From JBBIWA01 sp037439425 (GTDB lineage: Bacteria; Acidobacteriota; Blastocatellia; RBC074): 64,000 nucleotides of DNA. Where the stretch lies: NCBI GenBank assembly GCA_037439425.1, contig JBBIWA010000019.1:23058-87057 (forward strand). Direction: 5' to 3'. Under the pieces are notes generated by a model. That model was not told the DNA's origin. It made no database searches and saw nothing but the letters and a program-made list of their open reading frames with translations. Below, in pieces: positions 49,191 through 58,767 of this stretch (the first letter of the stretch is position 1; each line of letters begins with the position of its first letter). A program made the translations under genes and the position numbers.

Positions 49191-50616
49191 TGAGATCAGC
49201 AGTTTTCATCATCCCGTTGCGAACCTGGAAAAGCCCCGGATATTTGCTCTCCCAGGGTTTATTGGCTGCAGGCATATACTGGCGAGCGTTGGCTTCGATG
49301 CCACAGACGCCCGGCACATGGGCGGCAATTCCAGCCGAATGAATCAAGGCCGCGCCGGGACAGGTGAGGTCCTGCACGCAGAGAAACAATTGGTACTTCT
49401 GCGCAGCGGCGGCCATGAGCATCGCCTGGCTTTGTCCTTTGCAGGCTTTGAGCGCCACTCCCGTATATCCTATCTCGCGCGCCAGCAGCAGGCTTTCAAG
49501 ATCGGTGAGCGATTCATCAATCACCACAGGCCGCAGCCTGGCCGCCTCGTGCATCACGTTGGCGCGATCAGCCTTCAAATCGCGCGCGGTCGGTTGTTCG
49601 AGGTAGAGAATGCGCGCGAAACCTTGTGGCGTCAGCTCTCTCACCTTGCGCAAAAACTCAAGCACATAAGCCACGTTCGGACATCGCTCATTGAAATCCA
49701 CACAGTACCGCCACTGCTGCTGCGGTCGCGTCTCGGTTGCCACGCGATCAATGGTGACGGTGCGCTCGATGTCCCACTTCAAGTCTTCACCTTGAAGCTT
49801 GATCTTGATGTGCGTCAGCCCATTGTAGTTGATCCATTCCGGCAGCGTTTCGGGCAGACCGTCATTGAGCCGTTGCTTGATCTCAGCGTCCGTGATCGGA
49901 TCCGCGCCGCCAACCGAGTGAAACATCGCCAGGCGCGGCTTGGGTCTACTCAGGATGTAACGATTCAAGTGTTCGCCCTTGAAATCTGTGTTGAGATAGT
50001 GGGCCAGATCGTGCCTCATCAGGTCGGGGTCGTAGGTTTGATAGCAACTCCGCCCATGCGCTTTGCCGAAAGCATCGTGAATCGCTGCGTCAAAGGGGCT
50101 GGCTGTGACCAGCGTGCAGAGCTTCGGAATCGGCGCCGCGAGCTTCAACTCTCGTGAGACCTCAGCCGCTGCTTTCAGGTACTCAGGCTCCAGCGCCGCG
50201 TTGAGGTCAATCGGGTGGCCATACTCTTTGCAATCCGCTGTGAGCTTCGCGATGCGTTCGGCCAGCACTTTCATGGCGTTCAATGTGATCTGGTATGGCA
50301 TCTCGCGCGAAGGAAATGACCAGACGTTGCCAAGCGGCATCGAGCCGAAGCCTGTGGCAACTTTACCTTGCGCCGTGCGCACCACGCAGCTCACATTCAA
50401 GATCGTCGCGCGATCAACCGGCACCCCACCAAACTTGTAGGGAGTGCGGTAAAGAAATTCTTCGTAGACGAAGGAAACCTCTTCGATGCGGATGTCAGTT
50501 GGTTTCGGATGGGAAGTGAGGAGGCTGAAACCAATTCCACTCACTCTGCCTTCAGCCAAGCTAGCGAAGGTTATAGCCGTCTTGTGTAAAAAACTGCGCC
50601 GTGAGTGAGTCTTCAT
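49165..50616 (-). CDS. Tat-exported enolase-superfamily (mandelate racemase-like) protein
   Basis: A 483-residue protein with a twin-arginine leader (HSRRSFLHKTA). The N-terminal capping domain includes RTPYKFGGVPVDRATILNVS. The barrel has the catalytic features of the mandelate racemase/muconate lactonizing group: THIKIKLQGED (KxK), CVDFNERC (Asp ligand), LYLEQPTARDL (Glu ligand) and PVVIDESLTDLE. Substrate unknown. It is followed upstream by a Tat-exported Gfo/Idh protein on the same strand, suggesting a periplasmic sugar-acid pathway. Confidence 0.85.
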   Translation of the reverse strand: MKTHSRRSFLHKTAITFASLAEGRVSGIGFSLLTSHPKPTDIRIEEVSFVYEEFLYRTPYKFGGVPVDRATILNVSCVVRTAQGKVATGFGSMPLGNVWSFPSREMPYQITLNAMKVLAERIAKLTADCKEYGHPIDLNAALEPEYLKAAAEVSRELKLAAPIPKLCTLVTASPFDAAIHDAFGKAHGRSCYQTYDPDLMRHDLAHYLNTDFKGEHLNRYILSRPKPRLAMFHSVGGADPITDAEIKQRLNDGLPETLPEWINYNGLTHIKIKLQGEDLKWDIERTVTIDRVATETRPQQQWRYCVDFNERCPNVAYVLEFLRKVRELTPQGFARILYLEQPTARDLKADRANVMHEAARLRPVVIDESLTDLESLLLAREIGYTGVALKACKGQSQAMLMAAAAQKYQLFLCVQDLTCPGAALIHSAGIAAHVPGVCGIEANARQYMPAANKPWESKYPGLFQVRNGMMKTADLNKPGLGAV

Positions 50617-50673
50617 TCGCTCAGTCCTTCGGTGGTTGTCGTTACCTTGGGAACGGGTCTTCGCCGAGTCATG

Positions 50674-52026
50674 TCAGACCAGTGAGGGCAGCTTGTACGG
50701 CGCGCGATACTCGTAGTTCAATAGCTTGTTCGCAGCTGCACTGTTAGTGAACCGCTCGGCTTTGCTGTCCCACTCCAGATACGATTTTGTCTTGTGCGCG
50801 ATGTTGGCGATGAGCGTCGTTGAAGTGCTGCGATGGCCGGTCTCGATATCGCAGACGCACCTCTTGCGGCTCTTGACGCAATCGAGAAAATTGCGCGCGT
50901 GAGCCGTAGTCTCAGCCCGGCCTTCAGCCTTCTGCGCCTCGATCATCGGTTTAGCGCCCGTGCGCCAGCCGCGCTCAAGCGAACGATCGAGCGGCGTGCG
51001 AGCCGGGAATTCGTTCATCGTAATGCTGTCGGGCACGATCTCATAGCCATTGCTCTTGAGATAGAGCGTGCCTTTCGTACCGCGAAACTCGATCTCGCCA
51101 TTGTGGAGTCCAGCGGGCGGCGCGCTCGCGTTGTACTGCGAGAAGCTCACCAGCGTGCCGCCCGGATAGGTCCACAGCACTTCGAGCGTATCGGGAATCT
51201 CGCGGTTGTCCTCGATGGCGAACTTGCCGCCCATTGCTGTCACGGCCAGTGGCGCGTTGTGGCCAAGCGCCCAATGGATCATATCCATATAGTGCACGCC
51301 GAAGTTGGTGAGCTGTCCGCCCGAATAATCATAAAACCAGCGGAAGCGGTAGAAGGTGCGGTTTTTGTTATACGGCTTCATCGGCGCAGGACCTAGCCAG
51401 GCGTCCCAATCGAAATCAACCGGTGGTTTTTCATTCGGCGGATGGCCGATACCTCTGGGCCATTCGTTTTGAATGTGGAATGAGCGCGCGACCGTGACTT
51501 TGCCTATCGCCCCGCTGCGCACAGCTTCGGCCGCCTCTTTGCAGAAGGCTGATGAACGCCTTTGCAATCCAACCTGTGTCACGCGGTTGTATTTGTGCGC
51601 GGCCTCGACCATCTTGCGCCCTTCGACCACGGTGAGCGAAAGCGGCTTTTCGACATAAACATCCTTGCCTGCCTGGCAGGCATGAATGGTTTGCAGCGCG
51701 TGCCAGTGATCCGGCGTATTGATGACCACTGCATCCACGTCTTTGAGTTCAAGCAGGCGGCGATAGTCTTTGAACTGCTTCGGAGCGGCGCCAATCCTTC
51801 TGGCTGCAAAATCCAAGTAGGGTTGGTAGATGTCACAGATCGCGACGACCTCGGCGTCTTTGTGCGCGAGGAAAGCATCGAGCACCTGATCGCCTCGATT
51901 GCCAAGTGCGATGAAGCCGAGACGAATGCGATCATTCGCGCCCAACACGCGCATCCTGCTGAGGGCGGTGGTGACACTGGCCACCGCTGCAGTCCTGGTG
52001 AAATCTCGTCTGGTAAGCTGGCTCAT
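50674..52026 (-). CDS. Tat-exported Gfo/Idh/MocA family oxidoreductase
   Basis: A 450-residue protein: twin-arginine leader LTRRDFTRTAAVAS, Rossmann motif IRLGFIALGNRGDQVLDAFL, the conserved EKPLS motif (DVYVEKPLSLTVVEG) and a C-terminal GFO domain with FRWFYDYSGGQLTNFGVHYM. NAD(P)-dependent sugar oxidoreductase family; substrate unknown. It lies 57 bases upstream of the enolase-superfamily gene on the same strand and probably cotranscribes with it. Confidence 0.9.
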   Translation of the reverse strand: MSQLTRRDFTRTAAVASVTTALSRMRVLGANDRIRLGFIALGNRGDQVLDAFLAHKDAEVVAICDIYQPYLDFAARRIGAAPKQFKDYRRLLELKDVDAVVINTPDHWHALQTIHACQAGKDVYVEKPLSLTVVEGRKMVEAAHKYNRVTQVGLQRRSSAFCKEAAEAVRSGAIGKVTVARSFHIQNEWPRGIGHPPNEKPPVDFDWDAWLGPAPMKPYNKNRTFYRFRWFYDYSGGQLTNFGVHYMDMIHWALGHNAPLAVTAMGGKFAIEDNREIPDTLEVLWTYPGGTLVSFSQYNASAPPAGLHNGEIEFRGTKGTLYLKSNGYEIVPDSITMNEFPARTPLDRSLERGWRTGAKPMIEAQKAEGRAETTAHARNFLDCVKSRKRCVCDIETGHRSTSTTLIANIAHKTKSYLEWDSKAERFTNSAAANKLLNYEYRAPYKLPSLV

Positions 52027-52210
52027 AACGACTCCTTTAAGAGAAGGGCTGATCCGCTGAAGTGATAACCTGCGGCGAAAGTATACTGCAAACTCAGCCA
52101 GATGTTGACTCTCTTAGGGCATAAGTCTAGGGTGGAGGTTTCGTAATTCCTGAGTCTCCTTATTCGCCGTTATGTCTTCATGGACGAGGCGGGGAAAAGC
52201 AATAAAACTT

Positions 52211-52291
52211 CCTGGGAGCGCACGCTTCGAGCGTGCCTAGACCGAGTCGCTCCCCGCAGCAGCGACACGCAAGGATGCGTGCGTTCCCAGG
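52211..52291 (+). repeat. Double-hairpin REP-like element at a pseudogene boundary
   Basis: Ends CCTGGGAGCGCACGC and GCGTGCGTTCCCAGG are complementary with one wobble. Each half also folds alone (GCACGCTTCGAGCGTGC; CACGCAAGGATGCGTG). It lies just before the truncated Gfo/Idh pseudogene. Confidence 0.85.
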
Positions 52292-52298
52292 ATTTTCC

Positions 52299-53005
52299 AA
52301 TGGCCAGTAAGCCGCAGGATTGCCGTGAGATGATCGGACCCTGCCGGAAAGCGTATCGGAAACCCATGATCGCTTACCGTTGCCGCTATGAGCCGTTCAA
52401 TCAAGCCATGATCAAGCTGGCCCGCAATCAGGAGCTGGGCCCGGTGAAAGTGATCGTAGCCGATCACGGCTTCAACATCGGAGACCCGACCCAGTGGCAG
52501 CTGAAGAAAGACCTGGCTGGCGGCGGCTCGCTGATGGACATCGGCATCTACAGCCTTCAGGCCGCGCGTTACATCACTGGCGAAGAACCGATAGAGGTCA
52601 ACGCGCTGGCTTACAGTACACCGGATGGTCCGCGCTTCAAGGAAGTGGAAGAGACGCTCAACTTCCAGCTTCGGTCCCCCAGCGGGGCACTAGCCAATTA
52701 CACTTCCAGTTATGGCTACTTTGGGCAGAATCGCTAGCGTGTGATGGCGACCAGAGGTTGGTTCGAGTTAGAGCCGGTCACCAGTTACACCGGCCTGCGG
52801 AGGCGCGTTCGACAAGGCAACACCACCGAAGAGATTGATCTGCCGCAGCGTGATCATTTCGCACTGGAGATAGATCACTTCTCCGAGTGCGTGATGAAAG
52901 AACTGCTGACGCCAGGAGAAGCCAGGAGAAGATGGATGGCAGGATGCGAAGATTATGATGGTGATCTACGAAACAGCCAAGTGTCAAACTCCGGTAGCCA
53001 GTTGA
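52299..53005 (+). pseudogene. Truncated and doubly mutated Gfo/Idh/MocA oxidoreductase gene
   Basis: The frame carries the middle and end of a Gfo/Idh protein (MIAYRCRYEPFNQAMIKLAR, LAGGGSLMDIGIYSLQAARY, EVEETLNFQLRSPSGALANY). The NAD-binding N-terminus is missing; a REP-like element abuts the break. An in-frame TAG at 52735-52737 interrupts it, after which the same frame continues RVMATRGWFELEPVTSYTG. A perfect ten-base tandem duplication (GCCAGGAGAA at 52911-52920 and 52921-52930) then shifts the frame, and the real ending (QDAKIMMVIYETAK, TPVAS) continues in the next frame to 53005. Confidence 0.85.
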
Positions 53006-53193
53006 TGATGGCGATGAGGCTTTCGGTCATCATCCCGCCTCTGAATGAGCGCTTTGTGAGCGTTCGGATGAGAAGAAAAAAATCTGCGATGTAATTAACC
53101 TTACGGACTCTCGAAAGGCAACAAGCTAAACTTTACACTATCAGATGAGCCATGCCTCCTTTTGAGAAGTGGTGGCTGCAACTGAAACCTGGA

Positions 53194-53239
53194 GCCGAAG
53201 TCCGTGGCCATCGGGGGCAGCACGGCCACGGGCTTCGGC
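53194..53239 (-). terminator. Strong hairpin after the 53250-53762 gene
   Basis: GCCGAAGTCCGTGGCC (53194-53209) and GGCCACGGGCTTCGGC (53224-53239) form a 16-base-pair stem with one wobble and a 14-base loop, ten bases beyond the stop of the minus-strand gene. No T run follows on that strand, so it may act with Rho or as an RNA 3' stabiliser. Confidence 0.6.
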
Positions 53240-53249
53240 ACTTGAGACC

Positions 53250-53762
53250 CTAACGCAGGTCGACCAGCAGGTCTACTAAATTTCCTGCCGCGACCGACAA
53301 CATCTTGCCGGCTTCATCAAAGCGATTGGCCGTAGCCAGTTGCTCGGCCGTTCTGAGAGCATCAGAAGCTTCCAATAGTTTCGTATAGTGGGGTTGCAGG
53401 TTGGGTTTTGCGCGAAACAAAGAGAGCGCACTTTCCAGTCCTGCTCTGAGACCGTTGATATTGTTAGCCAGGCTCGCTCTGGTCTGTTCGGTCTGGGTCT
53501 TTATCTTCTGATTGCTCTCTCCACGCTGGGCCTGCTCTTCGGCCATCTCCAGACTGGAAATAACTTTGCCATAGACGTAGATGAAACGGGTGATCAGTTT
53601 GAGCTGGTTGGCGACTTGGGTGGCTCCTTCGCGGAGGTCTTCCTTAAGCTGCTGCGCGGCTGTTTGGGGTTTCACAGCTCTGGTAGGTCTTCGCTTTTGG
53701 GAGAAAGCTGGGACGGGAAATGCGATCAACAGGGCTAAGCTCAAGGGCAGGATGCTACTCAC
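53250..53762 (-). CDS. Secreted helical protein of unknown function
   Basis: A 170-residue protein with a signal peptide (about residues 1-21, ending PAFSQ), then a basic stretch and an all-helical, Gln/Ala/Glu-rich mature domain. No family is recognised. It could be a periplasmic coiled-coil protein. It is a single gene, convergent with the decayed oxidoreductase and divergent from the peptidase. Confidence 0.7.
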   Translation of the reverse strand: MSSILPLSLALLIAFPVPAFSQKRRPTRAVKPQTAAQQLKEDLREGATQVANQLKLITRFIYVYGKVISSLEMAEEQAQRGESNQKIKTQTEQTRASLANNINGLRAGLESALSLFRAKPNLQPHYTKLLEASDALRTAEQLATANRFDEAGKMLSVAAGNLVDLLVDLR

Positions 53763-53932
53763 TTTCGTCCTCCGTTTGGTTCCAGCCGGTCACCCAACTG
53801 TTACGGTTTTGATCCAGGCAATCTTGAACGGCGAAGATCGCTTGAATGCACAGCTAACGCCATAATAATATCACGCTTTTAGTCGTGACCGCAGAGAAAC
53901 TTTAGCGCAACCACTTGTCCGGCTGGATCGTA

Positions 53933-53952
53933 AAGAGCCACGTGTGGCTCTT
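53933..53952 (+). promoter_or_regulatory. Near-perfect palindrome upstream of the M28 peptidase gene
   Basis: AAGAGCCAC, a GT centre, then GTGGCTCTT: nine-base arms with almost no loop. Such a compact palindrome is more like an operator than a terminator. It lies about 105 bases before the peptidase ATG. Confidence 0.4.
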
Positions 53953-54057
53953 GCGAAATGCGCTCGATCCTGCTCTCCAAATGCAGTTGCAGGTGGAGGG
54001 ATTTAGACTATTCTGCCGCTGGAGTATCAATCATAACTCACCTATGGGAGGAGCATC

Positions 54058-55692
54058 ATGAAGTATCGTCAGCCATCTCGAATCATGATTCTGCTGGCCT
54101 TTGTTATGGCCTGTTTCCTGGGAACCGCTGCTCAGGTCGCGCAGGAGAAAGTAGACCTGGAGATGATGAAGAAGATCCGCCAGGAGGGCATGGAACGCTC
54201 CCAGGTCATGCAGACGCTCAGCTACTTGACTGATGTAATCGGGCCACGATTGACCGGCTCGCCGCAGATGAAAGCGGCCAACGAGTGGACGAAAAATAAG
54301 CTGGCAGAGTGGGGATTGGAGAATGCGCATCTGGAGGCCTGGGGACCGTTCGGGCGTGGCTGGTCGCTAGAACGTTTCTCAGCGCACGTAATTGAACCGG
54401 TGCCATTCCCCCTGATTGCTTATCCCAAAGCTTGGACTCCGAGCGCTCACGTTGTCGGAGAAGCGATCTTTACTGACATCAAAACCGAAGCTGACTTCGA
54501 GAAGTATCGCGGCAAGTTGAAAGGTGCCATTGTGCTTACTGCCCCGATGCGCGAAGTCAAAGCGCTTTTTACCGCGCCTGCTCAACGGCTGACCGACGAG
54601 CGACTCTTGGCGATGGCCAATGCTGAAATACCCGCGCCGAGACAACAGGCAGCTGCGGGCATCACCGAGGAACAAATGCAGCGCATGCGCGAAGCCCAGG
54701 CGCTCAATAACAAGAAGATGGAGTTCTATCGCGCGGAAGGGGCTGCCTTCCTGCTCGACCCTGGACCGCGAGGCGATGGCGGAACGATTTTCGTCGGTGG
54801 CGGTGGGTCGCGCGACAGGAATGCTCCGCCAGCTTTGCCTTCAGCTGTGGTTGCCATCGAGCATTACGGGCGCATCCTCCGTATGTTGGAGAAGGGGATC
54901 AAAGTGAAGCTGGAGATCAACTCGGTTGTTCGGTTCCACGATGATGATTTGATGGGTTACAACACCATCGCGGAGATCCCGGGCACAGACAAAAAAGATG
55001 AACTGGTGATGCTCGGCGCGCATATGGATTCTTGGCACTCTGGCACGGGCGCGACTGACAATGCCGCTGGTTGCGCGGTCGTGATGGAAGCCGTGCGGAT
55101 TTTGAAAGCGCTCGACGTCAAACCGCGCCGCACGATTCGCATCGCACTGTGGAGCGGTGAAGAACAAGGATTGCTTGGCTCGCGCGCCTACGTGGACAAA
55201 CATTTCGCTGCGCGCCCCTCACCACCTGCCGGACAGTCGGATCCTTTCGCGGCGATGCGCAATCAAGGACCGATTACGCTCAAGCCTGATCACACGAAGT
55301 TATCTGTCTATTTCAACCTCGACAATGGAACCGGCAAGATTCGCGGCGTCTATATGCAAGGCAACGAAGCGGTCCGGCCGATCTTCCGCGCCTGGCTGGC
55401 TCCTTTCAAGGATCTGGGCGCTGCGACGCTGACGCTCAACAATACAGGCGGAACTGACCATCTTGCATTCGATGCAGTTGGATTGCCCGGCTTCCAGTTC
55501 ATCCAGGATCCGGTCGAGTACGACACCCGCACACATCACTCGAACATGGACGTCTACGAACGCATCCAGGCTGAGGATATGAAGCAGGCTGCAGTGATTA
55601 TGGCTGCCTTCGTCTACAACGCCGCGATGCGCGATGAGAAGCTCCCGCGCAAACCACTCCCACCTAACGTACAACAAGCGCCAGCTAGATGA
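54058..55692 (+). CDS. Secreted M28 family zinc aminopeptidase
   Basis: A 544-residue exported protein: signal peptide (about residues 1-26), N-terminal domain with DVIGPRLTGSPQMKAANEW, an inserted PA-like domain (about 125-290) and the M28 catalytic domain. Zinc ligands are visible in GAHMDSW (near residue 320), ATDNAAGCAVVME, WSGEEQGLLGSRAY (catalytic Glu and ligand Glu) and RTHHSNMD near 505. It releases amino acids from peptides in the periplasm. GGGAGGAG lies before the ATG. Confidence 0.9.
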   Translation: MKYRQPSRIMILLAFVMACFLGTAAQVAQEKVDLEMMKKIRQEGMERSQVMQTLSYLTDVIGPRLTGSPQMKAANEWTKNKLAEWGLENAHLEAWGPFGRGWSLERFSAHVIEPVPFPLIAYPKAWTPSAHVVGEAIFTDIKTEADFEKYRGKLKGAIVLTAPMREVKALFTAPAQRLTDERLLAMANAEIPAPRQQAAAGITEEQMQRMREAQALNNKKMEFYRAEGAAFLLDPGPRGDGGTIFVGGGGSRDRNAPPALPSAVVAIEHYGRILRMLEKGIKVKLEINSVVRFHDDDLMGYNTIAEIPGTDKKDELVMLGAHMDSWHSGTGATDNAAGCAVVMEAVRILKALDVKPRRTIRIALWSGEEQGLLGSRAYVDKHFAARPSPPAGQSDPFAAMRNQGPITLKPDHTKLSVYFNLDNGTGKIRGVYMQGNEAVRPIFRAWLAPFKDLGAATLTLNNTGGTDHLAFDAVGLPGFQFIQDPVEYDTRTHHSNMDVYERIQAEDMKQAAVIMAAFVYNAAMRDEKLPRKPLPPNVQQAPAR

Positions 55693-57482
55693 AGAAGAAG
55701 GGGAGAGTGAGGGAGAAGGATTCGCGGTAGATTGCGAAGAGGGACGAAGAGTTCCATTTGTCAGCTTCACTTGGTCATTGCCTCAGGCAATCGCGAACTG
55801 TTGATGGGAGATTGAAGCCGCAGTGCGCATCTCGCATGACCAATGGCCGATGTTTGTATTACTAGTCAGATGTTGCTGCTGCTTTCGGATCGGTCTTACG
55901 CCAAAGAGATGGCCGAAGCAGAGGTATCGGGCAACGCGCTCTTTGAAGTATGCGCTTGTATAGCAGAATCAGCCCTTACGTAAAACTCCACCCGTCAGGA
56001 TTAAATCCTGTAAAAGTATCTAGGCTGTGGCCCAGTAGTTGAATGTCACCATCCACGGGGTGGGCCAAGTAGGACTTGGTAGAAAAAGGAGGACACAGTT
56101 TTCTGAAGTTGGTCAAGCCAGCCTCAGAATCTGCCTAGGTGTGAGGCATAGGTGAGAAGATAGCGGTCTTCTCAAGTCGGTCAAGCTGCCTTATAGGATC
56201 TGGCGCGAAGGCTCTAGCCACAGGCCGTTGAAGAGATCAGCAAGCCAGCCCTGTGTAGAGCTCTCTCTTTCGAGCGAGGCCATTCCCGGTAGTAGCTTCA
56301 ATCTGGCTCCGGTCAAGTAGGAGCCTGACTAGTTGTATGAGTATAACGGTATGAGTAATGGCTGCTGCAGGGGGCAGTGAGCAGCGAGCAGTGGTGTATG
56401 AGTGTAACGGTATGAGTAATGGCTGCCGCCCGTTTCACGGGCTAGGAATCATTTATCCATCCTCTCCCAGGGTTACGCGCTGCGCGCTCCAAGCTGGGCT
56501 TTAGGCTAGCGCCCGCATTCGCGGGCTGTGAGGTGCAACTGTGGTTCGAGACCGGTTCTTAGGATCACAATGGCTAAAAATCTCCCACCAGCATTCGCAG
56601 GCTGTGAGGTGCAACCCGCTCGCTGCTCGCCGCTCGCCCTTGATGGTTAAAAATCTTCCGCCCGCATTCGCGGGCTGTGGAATGTACCTTTTGCCACCGC
56701 AAGTGAACCAGCCCGCCTAACCGCTAAGCTCCCCTCTGCATTCGCGGGCTGTGGGATAGACCATCAGCCTGCGCAGGCGGGCAATAGCATAGAGCCTCCA
56801 GCAATATCTCTGCACGCTGCCGTATGTCTTCGGCCATCAGCCCGCGCACGCGGGCGAGAGCATAGAGCCTGGGGTGCAAACCCCATGAACTCTTTTGACC
56901 GATAAGTAGTGAGCCAGTCGCAGGGGGAGGCAACCTGATTGTGGCTCGGACCAATGGTTCCGCCTGGCCGCTGCAGCGAGGCGGGTGGTGAGAAAGTGGT
57001 GGCTCTTCGAGTCTGTGTGACGAATAACAAGCTAGACCTGATGAGCCCTCTGGTAGCGAATCGAAATAAGGTTAGCTGCTTGATGCCTACAAAGTCCTGC
57101 TTGGCGCACCGCCATCCACGAATCGATTGATTTGCATAGCTCGATAAGCAATCGAGGAACTGTCAAGGTTAAAGCTCCAATGAGAGGGTTTAACCCCAGC
57201 AGAGTGTCACAAACATCAAATGATCAATGGAAAATGTTCTTCCCGCCCGATGCGTGTGATCTACTGATTCTCCTGCGGGAACTCCTGGGTAGACACGCCT
57301 CCGACGTGCTCAGCTTCAGCAAGTGCGTCGCTGTCGTAGAGCGAGCACGCTAGAAGCGTGCGTACCCAGGTTCTTATCCTTTCTCCCGCGTCACTCAGGT
57401 GAGCAGAACGCCCCCTCTCTCTCTTTGTCTTCCTACCTCCCAAACTCCTGCTTCTATCTCCGACTCTCCTGTCTATCCTCTG
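55693..57482. repeat. 1.8-kb gene-free region filled with hairpin and direct repeats
   Basis: No supported gene. Contents in order: a purine-rich stretch after 55693; two related direct repeats built on GTCAAGC near 56110 and 56180; a pair of about 37-base direct repeats GTATGAGT.TAACGGTATGAG at 56335-56371 and 56396-56432; stuttered GAGCAGCGAGCAG and its complement CTCGCTGCTCGCCGC; and at least five hairpins of the CCCGCATTCGCGGG type between about 56507 and 56890, two of them followed by AGCATAGAGCCT. The end of the region holds the REP-like element at 57284-57370. Confidence 0.7.
57284..57370 (+). repeat. Double-hairpin REP-like element upstream of hpnH
   Basis: Ends CCTGGGT and ACCCAGG are perfect complements. 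The right half forms GCACGCTAGAAGCGTGC; the left half is a weaker CACG/CGTG hairpin. Same family as 36032, 46702 and 52211. Confidence 0.8.
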
Positions 57483-57486
57483 CCAC

Positions 57487-57515
57487 CTGACATCTAACTC
57501 GGTCTGTGCTAGAAT
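57487..57515 (+). promoter_or_regulatory. Promoter of hpnH
   Basis: CTGACA (57487-57492, 5 of 6), 17-base spacer, TAGAAT (57510-57515, 5 of 6). Start near 57522, leader about 53 bases, ending in AAGGAAGGAG before the ATG. Confidence 0.6.
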
Positions 57516-57574
57516 GACGAGTTGCTGAATAAAGCGAACTGAGCAAGAAAGTAGAGAAGTGAAGGAAGGAGCGT

Positions 57575-58585
57575 ATGGGGATTTCGTTGCGCCAAGCCCT
57601 GAGAGTAGGGGGCTATGTGCTGAAAAAGAGACTGAAGGGAGAGAAGCGCTACCCGCTGGTGCTGATGCTGGAGCCGCTCTTCCGCTGCAATCTGGCCTGC
57701 GTTGGTTGCGGCAAGATTCAGTATCCGGGAGAAATCCTCAAGCGGAATATGACACCGGAAGAATGTTTTCGGGCAGCGGAAGAATGCGGCGCTCCGATTG
57801 TCACGATCGCTGGCGGTGAACCGCTGATGCACCCGGAAATAGACGTGATCGTGCGCGGGATGGTCGAACGCAGGAAGTTCGTCTATCTCTGCTCGAACGC
57901 CATCCTGCTGGAGAAAAATCTCCATCGCTTTGAGCCTTCGCCTTATTTGACTTTGAGCATTCATCTGGATGGGATGGAGCGACAGCACGATCGGTTAGTT
58001 GATCGCAAAGGCGTCTTTGAAGTCGCTGTCCGGGCGATCAAGGCAGCCAAAGCGCGCGGCTTTCGCGTCACGACCAACACAACTGTCTTTGACGGCGAAA
58101 GCCCGGAAGAGTTGCACGAGCTGTTCGACTTCCTTGCTGATCTGGAGATAGATGGGATGATGATCTCGCCCGGTTACAGCTACGCCTGGGCGCCGGATCA
58201 AGAACACTTCCTCAAGCGCGAGCAGACCACAGCGCTCTTCCGCCAAGTCCTCGCCCCGATTCGCCACAAGCGCGGCAAGCGGTGGAAATTCAATCATTCG
58301 CCTTTCTATCTCAAATTCCTCATGGGCGAAATTGACTATGACTGCACGCCGTGGGGTAATCCGAATTACAATATCTTCGGGTGGCAGAAGCCCTGTTATC
58401 TGTTGAATGACGGCTATGCGAAGACGTTCAAGGAACTGCTGGAAGCGACTGAATGGGACAATTATGGGCACAAGAGCGGCAATCCCAAATGCCGCGATTG
58501 CATGGTGCACTGCGGATTTGAGCCGACCGCTGTGCTCGATGCCACGCGTAATCTCAAGAATATGCTCATTTCGATCAGGGGGTGA
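57575..58585 (+). CDS. hpnH: Adenosyl-hopene transferase HpnH (radical SAM)
   Basis: A 336-residue radical SAM protein. The iron-sulfur cluster motif is Cys38-x3-Cys42-x2-Cys45 (CNLACVGC) after the conserved PLVLMLEPLFR. IAGGEPLMHPEI binds SAM, and a C-terminal cysteine set occurs in CRDCMVHCGFEPTAV. Length and motifs match HpnH, which joins adenosine to diploptene in the first step of extended hopanoid synthesis. It stands alone here; other hpn genes are outside the window. Confidence 0.92.
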   Translation: MGISLRQALRVGGYVLKKRLKGEKRYPLVLMLEPLFRCNLACVGCGKIQYPGEILKRNMTPEECFRAAEECGAPIVTIAGGEPLMHPEIDVIVRGMVERRKFVYLCSNAILLEKNLHRFEPSPYLTLSIHLDGMERQHDRLVDRKGVFEVAVRAIKAAKARGFRVTTNTTVFDGESPEELHELFDFLADLEIDGMMISPGYSYAWAPDQEHFLKREQTTALFRQVLAPIRHKRGKRWKFNHSPFYLKFLMGEIDYDCTPWGNPNYNIFGWQKPCYLLNDGYAKTFKELLEATEWDNYGHKSGNPKCRDCMVHCGFEPTAVLDATRNLKNMLISIRG

Positions 58586-58767
58586 GCTGACCTGCCTATC
58601 ATCCGGCCTTGGTTTTCTCTCTCTTTTAGCCATCTCAAATGTGATTCTGTTATTAGCTAGCCAGCTCAGATAACGCCACCTGGCCAGCCCGGACAATCTG
58701 GCGCACCCCGGTGGTGAGGGCTTTAAGGTCACTGGCCACTTACAGATGATGAGCTCGGAGGTTTACT

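Noticed and set aside
55840..55980. Short frame starting MADVCITSQM in the repeat region
   Set aside because: No ribosome site, no family, and surrounded by repeats.
56060..56105. Possible IS3-type transposon end (GTAGAAAAAGGAGGACAC)
   Set aside because: Only a vague resemblance, no matching opposite end and no transposase fragment.
55693..57482. tRNA or rRNA gene in the long gene-free region
   Set aside because: No cloverleaf with a GTTCGA-type T arm or rRNA-like sequence was seen on reading both strands.
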